NCBI GenBank assembly: GCA_023427085.1
Contig: JAEZBO010000216.1
Span: forward strand, 1 to 10,553
Length of the DNA stretch: 10,553 nucleotides
Source: Pseudomonadota bacterium
GTDB lineage: Bacteria; Pseudomonadota; Gammaproteobacteria; Burkholderiales; Burkholderiaceae_B
Reading direction: 5' to 3'
Positions 1-6,739 of this stretch are shown in pieces. Position 1 is the stretch's first letter. Every line of letters starts with the position of its first letter. The position numbers were made by a program, and so were the translations under genes. The notes under the pieces were generated by a model that worked only from the letters and a program-made list of their open reading frames with translations, was not told where the DNA came from and did no database searches.

Positions 1-1415
1 GTCAGCGACACCGGGCGCTCCAGGAACGTCCACAAGCTGCCGCGCGAGATCACCATCGCCTGACGAAGCTTCTCCTCCATGAGCCTGCCGAGGACGAAGC
101 CGAGGAGCAGTGGCGCTGCTTCGAAGCCGAGCTTGATCAGCAGATAGCCGAAAAGCGCGAAAGCGGCGGTCAAGACGACTTCGGTCGGCGAATTGTTGAT
201 CGAGTAGATGCCGATGCAGCACAGCAGGATGATGGAGGGGAACATCAGCCGGTAGGGAACCTTGAGCAGGCGCACCCACAGGCCGATCAGCGGCAGGTTG
301 ATGATGACCAGCATCGCGTTGCCGATCCACATCGAGGCGATCATGCCCCAGAAGAGGTTCGGCCGCTCGGTGATGAGCGCGGTGCCCGGCGCGATGCCCT
401 GGATCATCATCGCGCCGACCATGACGGCCATGACCGGCGTCGACGGGATGCCGAGCGTCAGCAGCGGGATGAACGAGGTCTGCGCGCCGGCGTTGTTGGC
501 CGACTCGGGACCGGCCAGGCCGGCCGGGTGACCCTTGCCGAAACGCTGCGGTTCCTTCGACAGCTTCTTCTCGAGCGTGTACGAGGCGAACGACGACAGC
601 ACCGCGCCGCCGCCGGGCAGGATGCCCAGCATCGAGCCGAGCGCCGTGCCACGCACGATGGCGGGAGCGGCTTCGCGGAACTCTTTCTTGTTCGGGTACA
701 GCGTGCCGACCTTGTCGTTGATCTCGACGCGGTTTTCCTTCTGCTCGAGGTTGCTCATGATCTCGGCGAAGCCGAACACGCCCATGGCCACGATCGCGAA
801 GTCGATGCCGTCCTGCAGCTCGGGGATGCCGAAGTCGTAGCGGGCCACGCCCGAGTTGACGTCGGTGCCGACCATGCCCAGCAGCAGGCCCAGCAGGATC
901 ATGCAGATCGCCTTGGGCAGCGAGCCCGAGGCCAGCACCACGGCGCCGACCAGGCCCAGCACCATCAGCGAGAAGTATTCGGCCGGGCCGAACTTGAACG
1001 CGACTTCAGCCAGCGGAGGCGCGAACGCGGCCAGCAGCAGCGTGGCCACGCAACCGGCGAAGAACGAACCGATCGCCGCCAGCGCCAGCGCGGCGCCGGC
1101 GCGGCCGTTCTTGGCCATCTGGTGGCCATCGAGCACGGTCACCACCGCCGCGGTCTCGCCGGGCAGGTTGACCAGGATGGCCGTGGTGGAGCCGCCGTAC
1201 TGCGTGCCGTAATAGATACCGGCCAGCATGATCAGGCCGGCGATCGGGGGCAGCACATAGGTGATGGGCAGCAGCATCGCGATGGTCGGCACCGGGCCCA
1301 GGCCGGGCAGCACGCCCACCAGGGTACCCAGGATGCAGCCAAGCAGCGCGTACAGGAGGTTCTCGGGCGTGAACGCCACCGAGAAACCCAGCATCAGGTT
1401 ATCGAACAGTTCCAT
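1..1415 (-). CDS. tctA: TctA-family transporter large membrane subunit (C-terminus cut by window edge)
   Basis: Large integral-membrane subunit of a tripartite tricarboxylate transporter, which imports citrate-like or other carboxylates using the ion gradient and a periplasmic binding protein (TctC). The visible 471 residues begin MELFDNLMLGFSVAFTPENL, are strongly hydrophobic, and carry the family motif GVLPGLGPVPTIAMLLPIT (about residues 34-52) and GGSTTAILVNLPGE (about 74-87). A second internal repeat has PESANNAGAQ and TLGIPSTPVMAVM. The family is about 500 residues, so roughly 30 C-terminal residues lie beyond position 1. The ATG at 1413-1415 is 18 bp after the tctB stop, with GCGAGG just after that stop as ribosome binding site, so the two genes form one operon (tctB first). 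No tctC is visible, so the substrate cannot be told. Recognition of the family is firm. Confidence 0.95.
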   Translation of the reverse strand, partial: MELFDNLMLGFSVAFTPENLLYALLGCILGTLVGVLPGLGPVPTIAMLLPITYVLPPIAGLIMLAGIYYGTQYGGSTTAILVNLPGETAAVVTVLDGHQMAKNGRAGAALALAAIGSFFAGCVATLLLAAFAPPLAEVAFKFGPAEYFSLMVLGLVGAVVLASGSLPKAICMILLGLLLGMVGTDVNSGVARYDFGIPELQDGIDFAIVAMGVFGFAEIMSNLEQKENRVEINDKVGTLYPNKKEFREAAPAIVRGTALGSMLGILPGGGAVLSSFASYTLEKKLSKEPQRFGKGHPAGLAGPESANNAGAQTSFIPLLTLGIPSTPVMAVMVGAMMIQGIAPGTALITERPNLFWGMIASMWIGNAMLVIINLPLIGLWVRLLKVPYRLMFPSIILLCCIGIYSINNSPTEVVLTAAFALFGYLLIKLGFEAAPLLLGFVLGRLMEEKLRQAMVISRGSLWTFLERPVSL

Positions 1416-1433
1416 GATTCGTCAGTGCCTCGC

Positions 1434-1892
1434 TCAGCCCAGGAAGGACGGCCACAGGGGAAAGATCAGACCCAGGCCCTTGATGAAGGCCAGCCAGCAG
1501 AACACCACCAGGAAGGCGGCATTGATCACGGCGACCTTCCAGCTGAATTCATGGCTGGCCAGGCTGCTGAGCACGACCAGGATGAACAGCGACAGGTAGA
1601 GGCCGAGCGGCTGCAGCAGCAGACCGAACAGCACGACGGCGCCGACGATGATGCCGAGGATCTTGAAGTCGAACTTGTCGACCGTGGTCTTGGTGGCTTT
1701 CGGCCGCAGTGCGGTCAGAGCGACCACGGCGCCGAGCACGGCCAGGCAGATGCCCAGCCAGAACGGGAAATAGCCGGGCCCCATGCGGGCGGCCGTGCCC
1801 ATTTGATAGGAGGTCGCCTGATAGGCGAACCCCAGACCGAGCGCGACGAACATCGCCCCGGCCCAGAAGTCTTGTTTGTTTCTCAGCTGCAT
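1434..1892 (-). CDS. tctB: TctB-family transporter small membrane subunit
   Basis: Small membrane subunit of the tripartite tricarboxylate transporter (DUF1468), partner of TctA. 152 residues, usual length. Four hydrophobic segments are visible at about residues 11-27, 43-62, 78-110 (probably two, broken near QPLG) and 119-147. The loop TAARMGPGYFPFW (about 33-45) is the family signature. The start is supported by AGGAG six bases before the ATG at 1890-1892. It is the first gene of the tctBA operon, 18 bp ahead of tctA. The 418 bp upstream carry no gene, so the operon promoter must lie there. The usual periplasmic receptor gene tctC is not next to it, so a distant or shared receptor is likely (inference). 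Confidence 0.93.
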   Translation of the reverse strand: MQLRNKQDFWAGAMFVALGLGFAYQATSYQMGTAARMGPGYFPFWLGICLAVLGAVVALTALRPKATKTTVDKFDFKILGIIVGAVVLFGLLLQPLGLYLSLFILVVLSSLASHEFSWKVAVINAAFLVVFCWLAFIKGLGLIFPLWPSFLG

Positions 1893-2194
1893 CGTTGACT
1901 CCTAAACCCCGTGTGCAAACAACGTGTTAGATGATTTCCCTTATGGCTTCTAGATGGGTGATCCCAAGGTCAGGCAGACCGAAAGGATTCCGAAGCTGTT
2001 TGAAAGGCGACATGGTAATGGAGCGCTGACAGGAGTGATACCTAGAAGATGTGCTAAGTACGTGGGGTTTTCCCTAGATCTAAAGGGTATTTGGCGACTT
2101 TTGCGCGAGCTTTAAATTATTCGTTTGCTAACTGAAAGCAGTTTGAAAGTTATTGGGAAGCTGGGCGAAAGCAAAGCGACGGCTGCCGCTTCCG

Positions 2195-2222
2195 CGCCGG
2201 CGCCGGCGAGTCGGCGCCGGCG
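2195..2222. repeat. Perfect GC-rich inverted repeat (10-bp stem, 8-nt loop)
   Basis: CGCCGGCGCC at 2195-2204 is the exact reverse complement of GGCGCCGGCG at 2213-2222, with loop GGCGAGTC. No T-run follows on either strand, so it is not a standard intrinsic terminator. It lies about 90 bp before the zapB-like gene and could act in its leader or mark the boundary of the tctBA control region (inference). Confidence 0.7.
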
Positions 2223-2268
2223 ATCGGCCCCGGCGGCCCGATGCAATCTATTACCTTGGCCCGCCGGG

Positions 2269-2280
2269 CCGGCATGCCGG
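2269..2280. repeat. Perfect 12-bp palindrome CCGGCATGCCGG
   Basis: CCGGCATGCCGG is fully self-complementary and is flanked by further GGCC-rich sequence. It sits 30 bp before the start of the zapB-like gene, where a repressor site or transcript structure would affect expression. In such GC-rich DNA a chance palindrome of this size is possible. Confidence 0.5.
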
Positions 2281-2310
2281 GGCCGACCCTGATGGTTTAC
2301 GATAGCGCCC

Positions 2311-2742
2311 ATGCTCGAAGATCTAGATCAACTCGCTGCCCGCATCGGGCAACTGGTACAGCGCACGCGGCAACTGCACGCCGAGCGCGATGCACTGCGT
2401 GTGCGCCTGACCGAGACCGAGGCCGAGCGCAATGCGCTCAAGAAGCGCCAGTCCGATGTCGAAGCCCAGTGTCAGGCTCTGCAAAGCCAGCTGGCCGATC
2501 AAGAGACCGAACGCAACTCCTTGCAGGCCCAGGCCGCCGGTACCGAGCAGTCGCTGCAAGCCGAACTCGAACGCCAGGCCGCCGAGTACCGCAGCCTGCA
2601 GGCGCGCCACCAGGCCCGCGAGGCCGAACTGGCCAAGCTGCATGGCGCCGCCACGCAGGCGCAAGAACGCATCGACGCGGTGCTGGTCAAATTGCCTGGC
2701 GGTCAGCCGCTGTCCACCGTCGCGGCGCAGGAGGCCAATTGA
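2311..2742 (+). CDS. ZapB-like coiled-coil protein (TIGR02449 type)
   Basis: A 143-residue protein that is almost entirely coiled coil: heptad-like leucines and many Q/E/A/R from about residue 4 to 125, starting MLEDLDQLAARIGQLVQRTR and ending in ERIDAVLVKLPGG and a short polar tail. No signal peptide or membrane segment, so cytoplasmic. Small coiled-coil proteins of this type directly precede zapA in many beta- and gammaproteobacteria and are annotated as ZapB-related or TIGR02449 proteins; the role in Z-ring assembly is inferred from this position. The stop codon overlaps the zapA start (TGATG), so translation is coupled. No good ribosome binding site precedes the ATG at 2311, and a -10-like TACGAT at 2298-2303 leaves open a nearly leaderless transcript. 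The next in-frame alternative would cut into the coil, so 2311 is preferred. Confidence 0.85.
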   Translation: MLEDLDQLAARIGQLVQRTRQLHAERDALRVRLTETEAERNALKKRQSDVEAQCQALQSQLADQETERNSLQAQAAGTEQSLQAELERQAAEYRSLQARHQAREAELAKLHGAATQAQERIDAVLVKLPGGQPLSTVAAQEAN

Positions 2743-3056
2743 TGGAACGTATCGACGTATCGATTCTGGGCCGCGATTATTCGCTGGCTTGTGCTCCCGA
2801 CGAAAAGAACGCGCTGCAGGCCGCCGTGCGCCACGTCGACCAGCTGATGTTGCGCATCAAGGGCACCGGCAAGGTCTCCAGCAACGAGCGCATCGCCGTG
2901 ATGGCCGCGATCCAGATCGCCGGCGAAATGCTGGCCATGAAGGCGGCGCCCGATGGTCCGCTGGGCGGCTTGGCGGTCGGCGACTTCAAGCGTAAAATAG
3001 ACTCCATGAACACGCTGCTGGACGAAGCCATCGCTGGCCAGCAGCGTCTGGTCTGA
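2742..3056 (+). CDS. zapA: Cell division protein ZapA
   Basis: ZapA binds and cross-links FtsZ filaments at the division ring in the cytoplasm. The protein has 104 residues, the usual size. The N-terminal globular part is MERIDVSILGRDYSLACAPD (residues 1-20), with the typical I-x-x-GRDY turn. It is followed by the characteristic helix EKNALQAAVRHVDQLMLRIK, the segment SNERIAVMAAIQIAGEML (47-64), and a C-terminal dimerisation helix ending at 104. The ATG at 2742 overlaps the preceding stop by one base and is preceded by CAGGAGG at 2728-2734, seven bases away. The reading frame stays open far upstream, but that part is a shadow of the coiled-coil gene. 6S RNA follows directly, the classical zapA-ssrS order of proteobacteria. 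Confidence 0.95.
   Translation: MERIDVSILGRDYSLACAPDEKNALQAAVRHVDQLMLRIKGTGKVSSNERIAVMAAIQIAGEMLAMKAAPDGPLGGLAVGDFKRKIDSMNTLLDEAIAGQQRLV
2970..2998 (+). promoter_or_regulatory. Candidate sigma-70 promoter inside zapA, for 6S RNA precursor
   Basis: TTGGCG at 2970-2975, a 17-bp spacer, then TAAAAT at 2993-2998. Transcription would begin near 3005 and read into 6S RNA as a precursor about 80 nt longer at its 5' end. E. coli ssrS also has a distal promoter that makes a longer precursor, which makes this plausible. No clear proximal promoter is seen just before 3086. Confidence 0.35.
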
Positions 3057-3085
3057 CACGCCAGCGGTTCATCAAGATTTCAAGG

Positions 3086-3268
3086 TTGTCCCTGCGGTGC
3101 CCGTGACTAGGCCATCATTCTCTGAACCTATGTCTTATGGCATAAGGTTGCAACGGCTTTCCGATGGGTGTGATCGTCTCTTCGTCAGACGAACTCAAAA
3201 TCGGGCTGAAGCGACCACCTTGAACCTCAGGGTTCGAGATGCCGGCCTTGACGGCACTCGCGGGGCAT
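3086..3268 (+). ncRNA. ssrS: 6S RNA
   Basis: 6S RNA binds the housekeeping RNA polymerase holoenzyme by mimicking an open promoter and represses many promoters in stationary phase. The 5' segment CCCTGCGGTGCC (3090-3101) plus GTGACTAGGCC (3103-3113) pairs with GGCCTTGAC (3244-3252) plus GGCACTCGCGGGG (3253-3265) to form the long closing stem. The 3' half contains CCACCTTGAACC followed by GGGTTCGAGATGCCGG, very like the conserved 3' half of E. coli 6S RNA (CACCTTGAACC...GGGTTCAAGG). The central part has the TTATGGCATAA hairpin (3135-3145). Location directly after zapA is the classical position. Ends are approximate, set by the closing stem; about 183 nt is the normal length. A strong terminator follows. 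Confidence 0.92.
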
Positions 3269-3277
3269 TTATCACAG

Positions 3278-3314
3278 ACGGGTCTGCGGCTTACGCAGGC
3301 CCGTTTTTGTTTTT
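3278..3314 (+). terminator. Rho-independent terminator of the zapA-6S unit
   Basis: ACGGGTCTGCG (3278-3288) pairs with CGCAGGCCCGT (3294-3304), an 11-bp stem with one G-U pair and loop GCTTA. It is followed by TTTTGTTTTT (3305-3314). Textbook intrinsic terminator, placed about 10 nt after 6S RNA. It should isolate 6S RNA from the next gene. Confidence 0.93.
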
Positions 3315-3416
3315 CCGCCCCTCATCTTGCGGAAATCCTCCGCGGCGCGGCGCGATCCGCCTCGCCGTGATCGTCCCGGGCAGGCCCGTCCTGCCCCGCC
3401 TCATAGCGAGACCAGC

Positions 3417-4184
3417 ATGAAACCATCTTCCCGCCTCGTTCCTTCCCTGCGCCTGGCCTGCGCGGTCGCCGTCCTCGGCCTGGGCACGGCCTTGCCCGCC
3501 GCGCAGGCGCAAGACCGCCCGGCGCCGGCGCCCGCCGCGCACGAGCATGGCAAGCGCGAACGCCTGCCCGAACTGGCCTTGCAGGCCCAGGCCGTCTCCG
3601 AGCTGCAGCAGGACACCGTCACCATCACGCTGGCCACCGAGATCAATGGCGCCGATCAGGCCGCCGTCGGCAAGCAGCTGACCGCCGCGCTCGATGCGGC
3701 GATGAAGCAGGCCAAGGGCGATGGCAAGGTCACCGCGCGCAACGGCAATTACCGGATCTGGGCGGTCACCGACCGCGACGGCAAGCCGACCGGCTGGCGC
3801 GGCCGGGTCGAAATGCTGCTCGAATCACAGGACTTCCAGGCTGCCTCGGCGCTGGCCAGCAAGCTCTCGAGCACCATGCCGATCGGCGACATCTCGTTCT
3901 CGCTGTCGGACAAGGCTCGCGCGGCCGAAGAGGCGCGCCTGCTCGAGCAGGCGGCCAGCGCTTTCCGCGAGCGCGCCCAGGCGGCGGTCAAGGCTTTCGG
4001 TTTTTCTGATTACCGGATCCGCAAGATCGAGCTGGGCGGCAGCGGCGCGCAATATGTCTCGGCGCGTCCGCGCATGCAGGCCATGTCGGCTGGCGGCGAG
4101 GCCATGAAGCTGGCCGACGTGCCGCTGCAGGCCGACACCGAAACCGTGGCGGTCTCGGTCAACGGCACCGTCACGCTGCAATAG
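3417..4184 (+). CDS. Secreted SIMPL (DUF541) domain protein
   Basis: A 255-residue periplasmic protein. Residues 1-31 are a signal peptide: basic start with K2, R6 and R12, hydrophobic core LACAVAVLGLGTAL, and AQA cleavage site before Q32. The mature part matches the SIMPL/DUF541 family. It has an N-terminal beta segment (about 52-75), GNYRIWAVTDRDGKPTGWRG (about 110-129), the helix after MPIGDISFSLSDKAR, a long helix EEARLLEQAASAFRERAQAAVKAFGF, and the closing strand TVAVSVNGTVTLQ. The family's biochemical function is poorly known; periplasmic and oxidative-stress roles have been suggested. The ATG at 3417 is chosen because it gives an intact signal peptide; the ribosome binding site (GCGAG, 3406-3410) is weak. 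The last 14 bp overlap the convergent lgt gene. Confidence 0.88.
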   Translation: MKPSSRLVPSLRLACAVAVLGLGTALPAAQAQDRPAPAPAAHEHGKRERLPELALQAQAVSELQQDTVTITLATEINGADQAAVGKQLTAALDAAMKQAKGDGKVTARNGNYRIWAVTDRDGKPTGWRGRVEMLLESQDFQAASALASKLSSTMPIGDISFSLSDKARAAEEARLLEQAASAFRERAQAAVKAFGFSDYRIRKIELGGSGAQYVSARPRMQAMSAGGEAMKLADVPLQADTETVAVSVNGTVTLQ

Positions 4185-4962
4185 GTTTGTTGCGGACGCT
4201 ATGGATGAATAGCGCCAGGCCGGCGAGCATCATGGGGATGGACAGCCACTGTCCCATGCTCAGGCCGCCGGCCAGCAGACCCAGGAAGCTGTCGGGCTCG
4301 CGGGTGAACTCCACGACGAAGCGGAAGAACCCGTAGCCCATCAAAAACACCGCGCTCACCTGGCCGACCGGCCGCGAGCGGTGCGCGAAGATCCACACGA
4401 TCACGAACAGCAGCAGGCCTTCGAGCCCCATCTGGTACAGCTGCGAGGGATGGCGCGCGATGCCGTCGCCGCTTTGCGGAAACACCATGCCCCAGGGCAC
4501 GTCGGTCGGTCGGCCCCACAGCTCGCCATTGATGAAGTTGCCCATGCGGCCCGCCGCCAGCGCCAGCGGAATCAGCGGCGCCACGAAGTCGCCCACTTCC
4601 AGGAAGCGGTAGCCGCGCTTGCGCGCGAACACGTACAGCATCACGATCACGCCGATCAGGCCGCCGTGGAAGGCCATGCCGCCTTCCCACAGATAGAAGA
4701 TCTCGAGCGGATGGCTCAGGTAGTAGGCCGGCTTGTAGAACAGCACGTAGCCCAGCCGGCCGCCCAGGATCACGCCCAGCACGCCGAAGAAGATGATGTC
4801 CTCGAGATCGCGCATGGTCAGATGGGTCTTGCCGGCGCGGATCCGCCAGCGGCCCAGCAACCAGGCCAGTGCAAATCCCAGCAGGTACATCAGGCCGTAC
4901 CAATGGATGGCGAGAGGGCCGACCTGCAACGCGATCGGGTCGAATTCGGGGTATCTGAGCAT
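4171..4962 (-). CDS. lgt: Prolipoprotein diacylglyceryl transferase
   Basis: Lgt moves a diacylglyceryl group from phosphatidylglycerol to the lipobox cysteine of prolipoproteins, the first step of lipoprotein maturation, in the inner membrane. 263 residues with about seven hydrophobic segments. Family landmarks are visible: MLRYPEFDPIALQVGPLAIHWYGLMY at the start (split by the family's invariant H20-W21-Y22), H99-G-G, the signature GRMGNFINGELWGRPTD at about 138-154 (R139, N142, E147), and FFRFVVEFTREPD (R214, E218) near the end. Starts further upstream are possible (TTG at 5034), but homologues begin at this MLxYPxFDP, so the ATG at 4960-4962 is chosen; its ribosome binding site is poor. 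Divergent from ilvD with 91 bp between, and overlapping the SIMPL gene by 14 bp at its 3' end. Confidence 0.96.
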   Translation of the reverse strand: MLRYPEFDPIALQVGPLAIHWYGLMYLLGFALAWLLGRWRIRAGKTHLTMRDLEDIIFFGVLGVILGGRLGYVLFYKPAYYLSHPLEIFYLWEGGMAFHGGLIGVIVMLYVFARKRGYRFLEVGDFVAPLIPLALAAGRMGNFINGELWGRPTDVPWGMVFPQSGDGIARHPSQLYQMGLEGLLLFVIVWIFAHRSRPVGQVSAVFLMGYGFFRFVVEFTREPDSFLGLLAGGLSMGQWLSIPMMLAGLALFIHSVRNKPIAA

Positions 4963-4993
4963 GGCCGCCAGGCAAGAAGAAAAAAGATGACCG

Positions 4994-5020
4994 ATAATAA
5001 CCGCCGTCCATGATGTCCAA
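4994..5020 (-). promoter_or_regulatory. Candidate lgt promoter
   Basis: On the minus strand TTGGAC (5015-5020) and TATTAT (4994-4999) are separated by 15 bp, somewhat short for sigma-70. It points toward lgt, with an expected start about 25 nt before the ATG at 4962. It lies in the only AT-rich stretch of the 91-bp lgt-ilvD gap. The ilvD promoter must also lie in or near this gap, but no plus-strand pair stands out apart from a GATAAT at 4993-4998 without a -35. Confidence 0.3.
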
Positions 5021-5053
5021 CGGTCTGCTTGCAATTACGAAGGAAAGAGACAA

Positions 5054-6739
5054 ATGCCGCATAACGAACGTTCACGCAACATTACCCACGGCGTCGCCCG
5101 GGCGCCCAACCGCGCCATGTACTACGCGCTGGGTTACACCGAAAAAGACTTCGACAAGCCCATGATCGGTGTGGCGAACGGGCATTCCACCATCACTCCC
5201 TGTAACAGCGGCCTGCAGGTCCTGGCCGATCGTGCCATCGACGCCGTGCGCGAAGCCGGCGGCAACCCGCAGGTGTTCGGCACGCCGACCATCTCCGACG
5301 GCATGTCGATGGGCACCGAAGGCATGAAGTACTCGCTGATCTCGCGCGAGGTCATCGCCGACTGCATCGAGACGGCCGTGCAAGGCCAATGGATGGACGG
5401 CGTGGTCGTCATCGGCGGCTGCGACAAGAACATGCCCGGTGGCATGATCGCGATGGCGCGCACCAACGTGCCCAGCATCTATGTCTATGGCGGCACCATC
5501 AAGCCCGGACGCCACAAGGGCAAGGACATGAACATCGTCTCGGTGTTCGAGGCCGTCGGCGAGTTCACCATGGGCCGCATGGACGAAGAAGAATTCAAGC
5601 AGATCGAGCAGAGCTCGATTCCCGGCCCGGGCTCCTGCGGTGGCATGTACACCGCCAACACCATGAGCTCGGCCTTCGAGGTGCTGGGCCTGAGCCTGCC
5701 GTACTCGAGCACGATGGCCAACGTCGATGCCGAGAAGGCCGACTCGGCGGCCGAATCGGCGCGCGTGCTGGTCGAGGCGGTCAAGAAGAACATCCGCCCG
5801 CGCGACCTCATCACCCGCAAGTCGATCGAAAACGCCGTCTCGGTCATCATGGCCACCGGCGGCTCGACCAACGCGGTGCTGCACTTTTTGGCCATCGCCC
5901 ACGCCGCCGAAGTCGAATGGACCATCGACGACTTCGAGCGCATCCGCCAGCGCGTGCCGGTCATCTGCGAACTCAAGCCCTCGGGCAAGTACCTGGCCGT
6001 CGACCTGCATCGCGCCGGCGGCATCCCGCAGGTCATGAAGATCCTGCTCGAGGCCGGCCTGCTGCATGGCGACTGCATGACCATCACCGGCAAGACCATT
6101 GCCGAAACGCTGGCCGATATCCCGGCCACGCCGCGTGCCGACCAGGACGTCATCCGTCCGATCGACAAGCCGCTGTACAAGCAGGGCCACCTGGCGATCC
6201 TCAAGGGCAATCTGTCGCCCGAAGGCTGCGTCGCCAAGATCACCGGCCTGAAGAATCCCGCCATCACCGGCCCGGCCCGCGTGTTCGATTCCGAGGACGC
6301 CGCGATGAGCGCCATCATGGACCGCAAGATCGTCCATGGCGACGTGGTCGTGATCCGCTACGAAGGCCCCAAGGGCGGCCCCGGCATGCGCGAAATGCTG
6401 GCGCCCACGGCGGCGCTGATCGGCCAGGGCCTGGGCGAGACGGTCGGACTGATCACCGACGGCCGTTTCTCGGGCGGCACCTGGGGCATGGTGGTCGGTC
6501 ACGTGGCGCCCGAAGCCTACGTGGGCGGCCCGATCGGCCTGATCCAGGAAGGCGACTCGGTCACCATCGACGCCACCAAGCTGCTGCTGCAGCTGAACGT
6601 CGACGAGCAGGAAATCGAGCGTCGCCGCGCCAACTGGAAGCAGCCCGAGGCGCGCTACACGCGTGGCGTGCTGGCCAAGTTCGGCAAGCTGGCCAGCACG
6701 GCCAGCCGGGGCGCGGTCACGGACGCCTTCGATGAATAG
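5054..6739 (+). CDS. ilvD: Dihydroxy-acid dehydratase
   Basis: IlvD dehydrates 2,3-dihydroxyisovalerate and its methylvalerate analogue to the 2-keto acids, the penultimate step of valine and isoleucine synthesis and a source for leucine and pantothenate; cytoplasmic. 561 residues. Three cysteines sit where the cluster ligands are expected: C50 in ITPCNSGLQ, C123 in IGGCDKNMPGGM, C195 in GSCGGMYTANTMSS. D124-K125 of the same motif and D82 (SDGMSMGTEG) match the Mg2+ site and the carbamylated lysine. The C-terminal domain has GPKGGPGMREML and TDGRFSGGTWG, both typical. Having all three cysteines and this length, it belongs to the shorter branch of the IlvD/Edd family, whose characterised members hold a [2Fe-2S] cluster (inference). 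GAAGGA at 5039-5044 is a good ribosome binding site. A cytochrome c start overlaps its end. Confidence 0.97.
   Translation: MPHNERSRNITHGVARAPNRAMYYALGYTEKDFDKPMIGVANGHSTITPCNSGLQVLADRAIDAVREAGGNPQVFGTPTISDGMSMGTEGMKYSLISREVIADCIETAVQGQWMDGVVVIGGCDKNMPGGMIAMARTNVPSIYVYGGTIKPGRHKGKDMNIVSVFEAVGEFTMGRMDEEEFKQIEQSSIPGPGSCGGMYTANTMSSAFEVLGLSLPYSSTMANVDAEKADSAAESARVLVEAVKKNIRPRDLITRKSIENAVSVIMATGGSTNAVLHFLAIAHAAEVEWTIDDFERIRQRVPVICELKPSGKYLAVDLHRAGGIPQVMKILLEAGLLHGDCMTITGKTIAETLADIPATPRADQDVIRPIDKPLYKQGHLAILKGNLSPEGCVAKITGLKNPAITGPARVFDSEDAAMSAIMDRKIVHGDVVVIRYEGPKGGPGMREMLAPTAALIGQGLGETVGLITDGRFSGGTWGMVVGHVAPEAYVGGPIGLIQEGDSVTIDATKLLLQLNVDEQEIERRRANWKQPEARYTRGVLAKFGKLASTASRGAVTDAFDE

Larger units (their letters stand above)
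1893..2310. promoter_or_regulatory. Divergent control region between tctBA and zapB-like/zapA
   Basis: A 418-bp gap without a supported gene. The part from about 1915 to 2160 is clearly more AT-rich than the flanking genes. It contains short dyads: GGGATCACCC-like at about 1957-1965, GGGG-TTTT-CCC at 2064-2074, TAGATCTA at 2075-2082, and CCCT/AGGG arms at 2072-2087. The part from 2190 to 2290 is almost pure G/C with two strong palindromes listed separately. It must hold the promoters of tctBA (leftward) and zapB-like/zapA (rightward). I see no convincing -35/-10 pair for tctBA. A TACGAT at 2298-2303 resembles a -10 element but would start transcription almost at the ATG of 2311. Confidence 0.5.

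Noticed and set aside
528..1898. Open frame of 456 codons on the plus strand
   Set aside because: Antisense to tctA and tctB, whose products are clear. The Q/H/R-rich translation has no recognisable domain.
3378..3396. GGGCAGG/CCTGCCC hairpin before the SIMPL gene
   Set aside because: A 7-bp stem is common by chance in such GC-rich sequence, and nothing around it suggests a function.
3327..3416. Upstream start for the SIMPL-domain protein adding 30 residues
   Set aside because: It would place an Arg/Pro-rich stretch ahead of a complete signal peptide.
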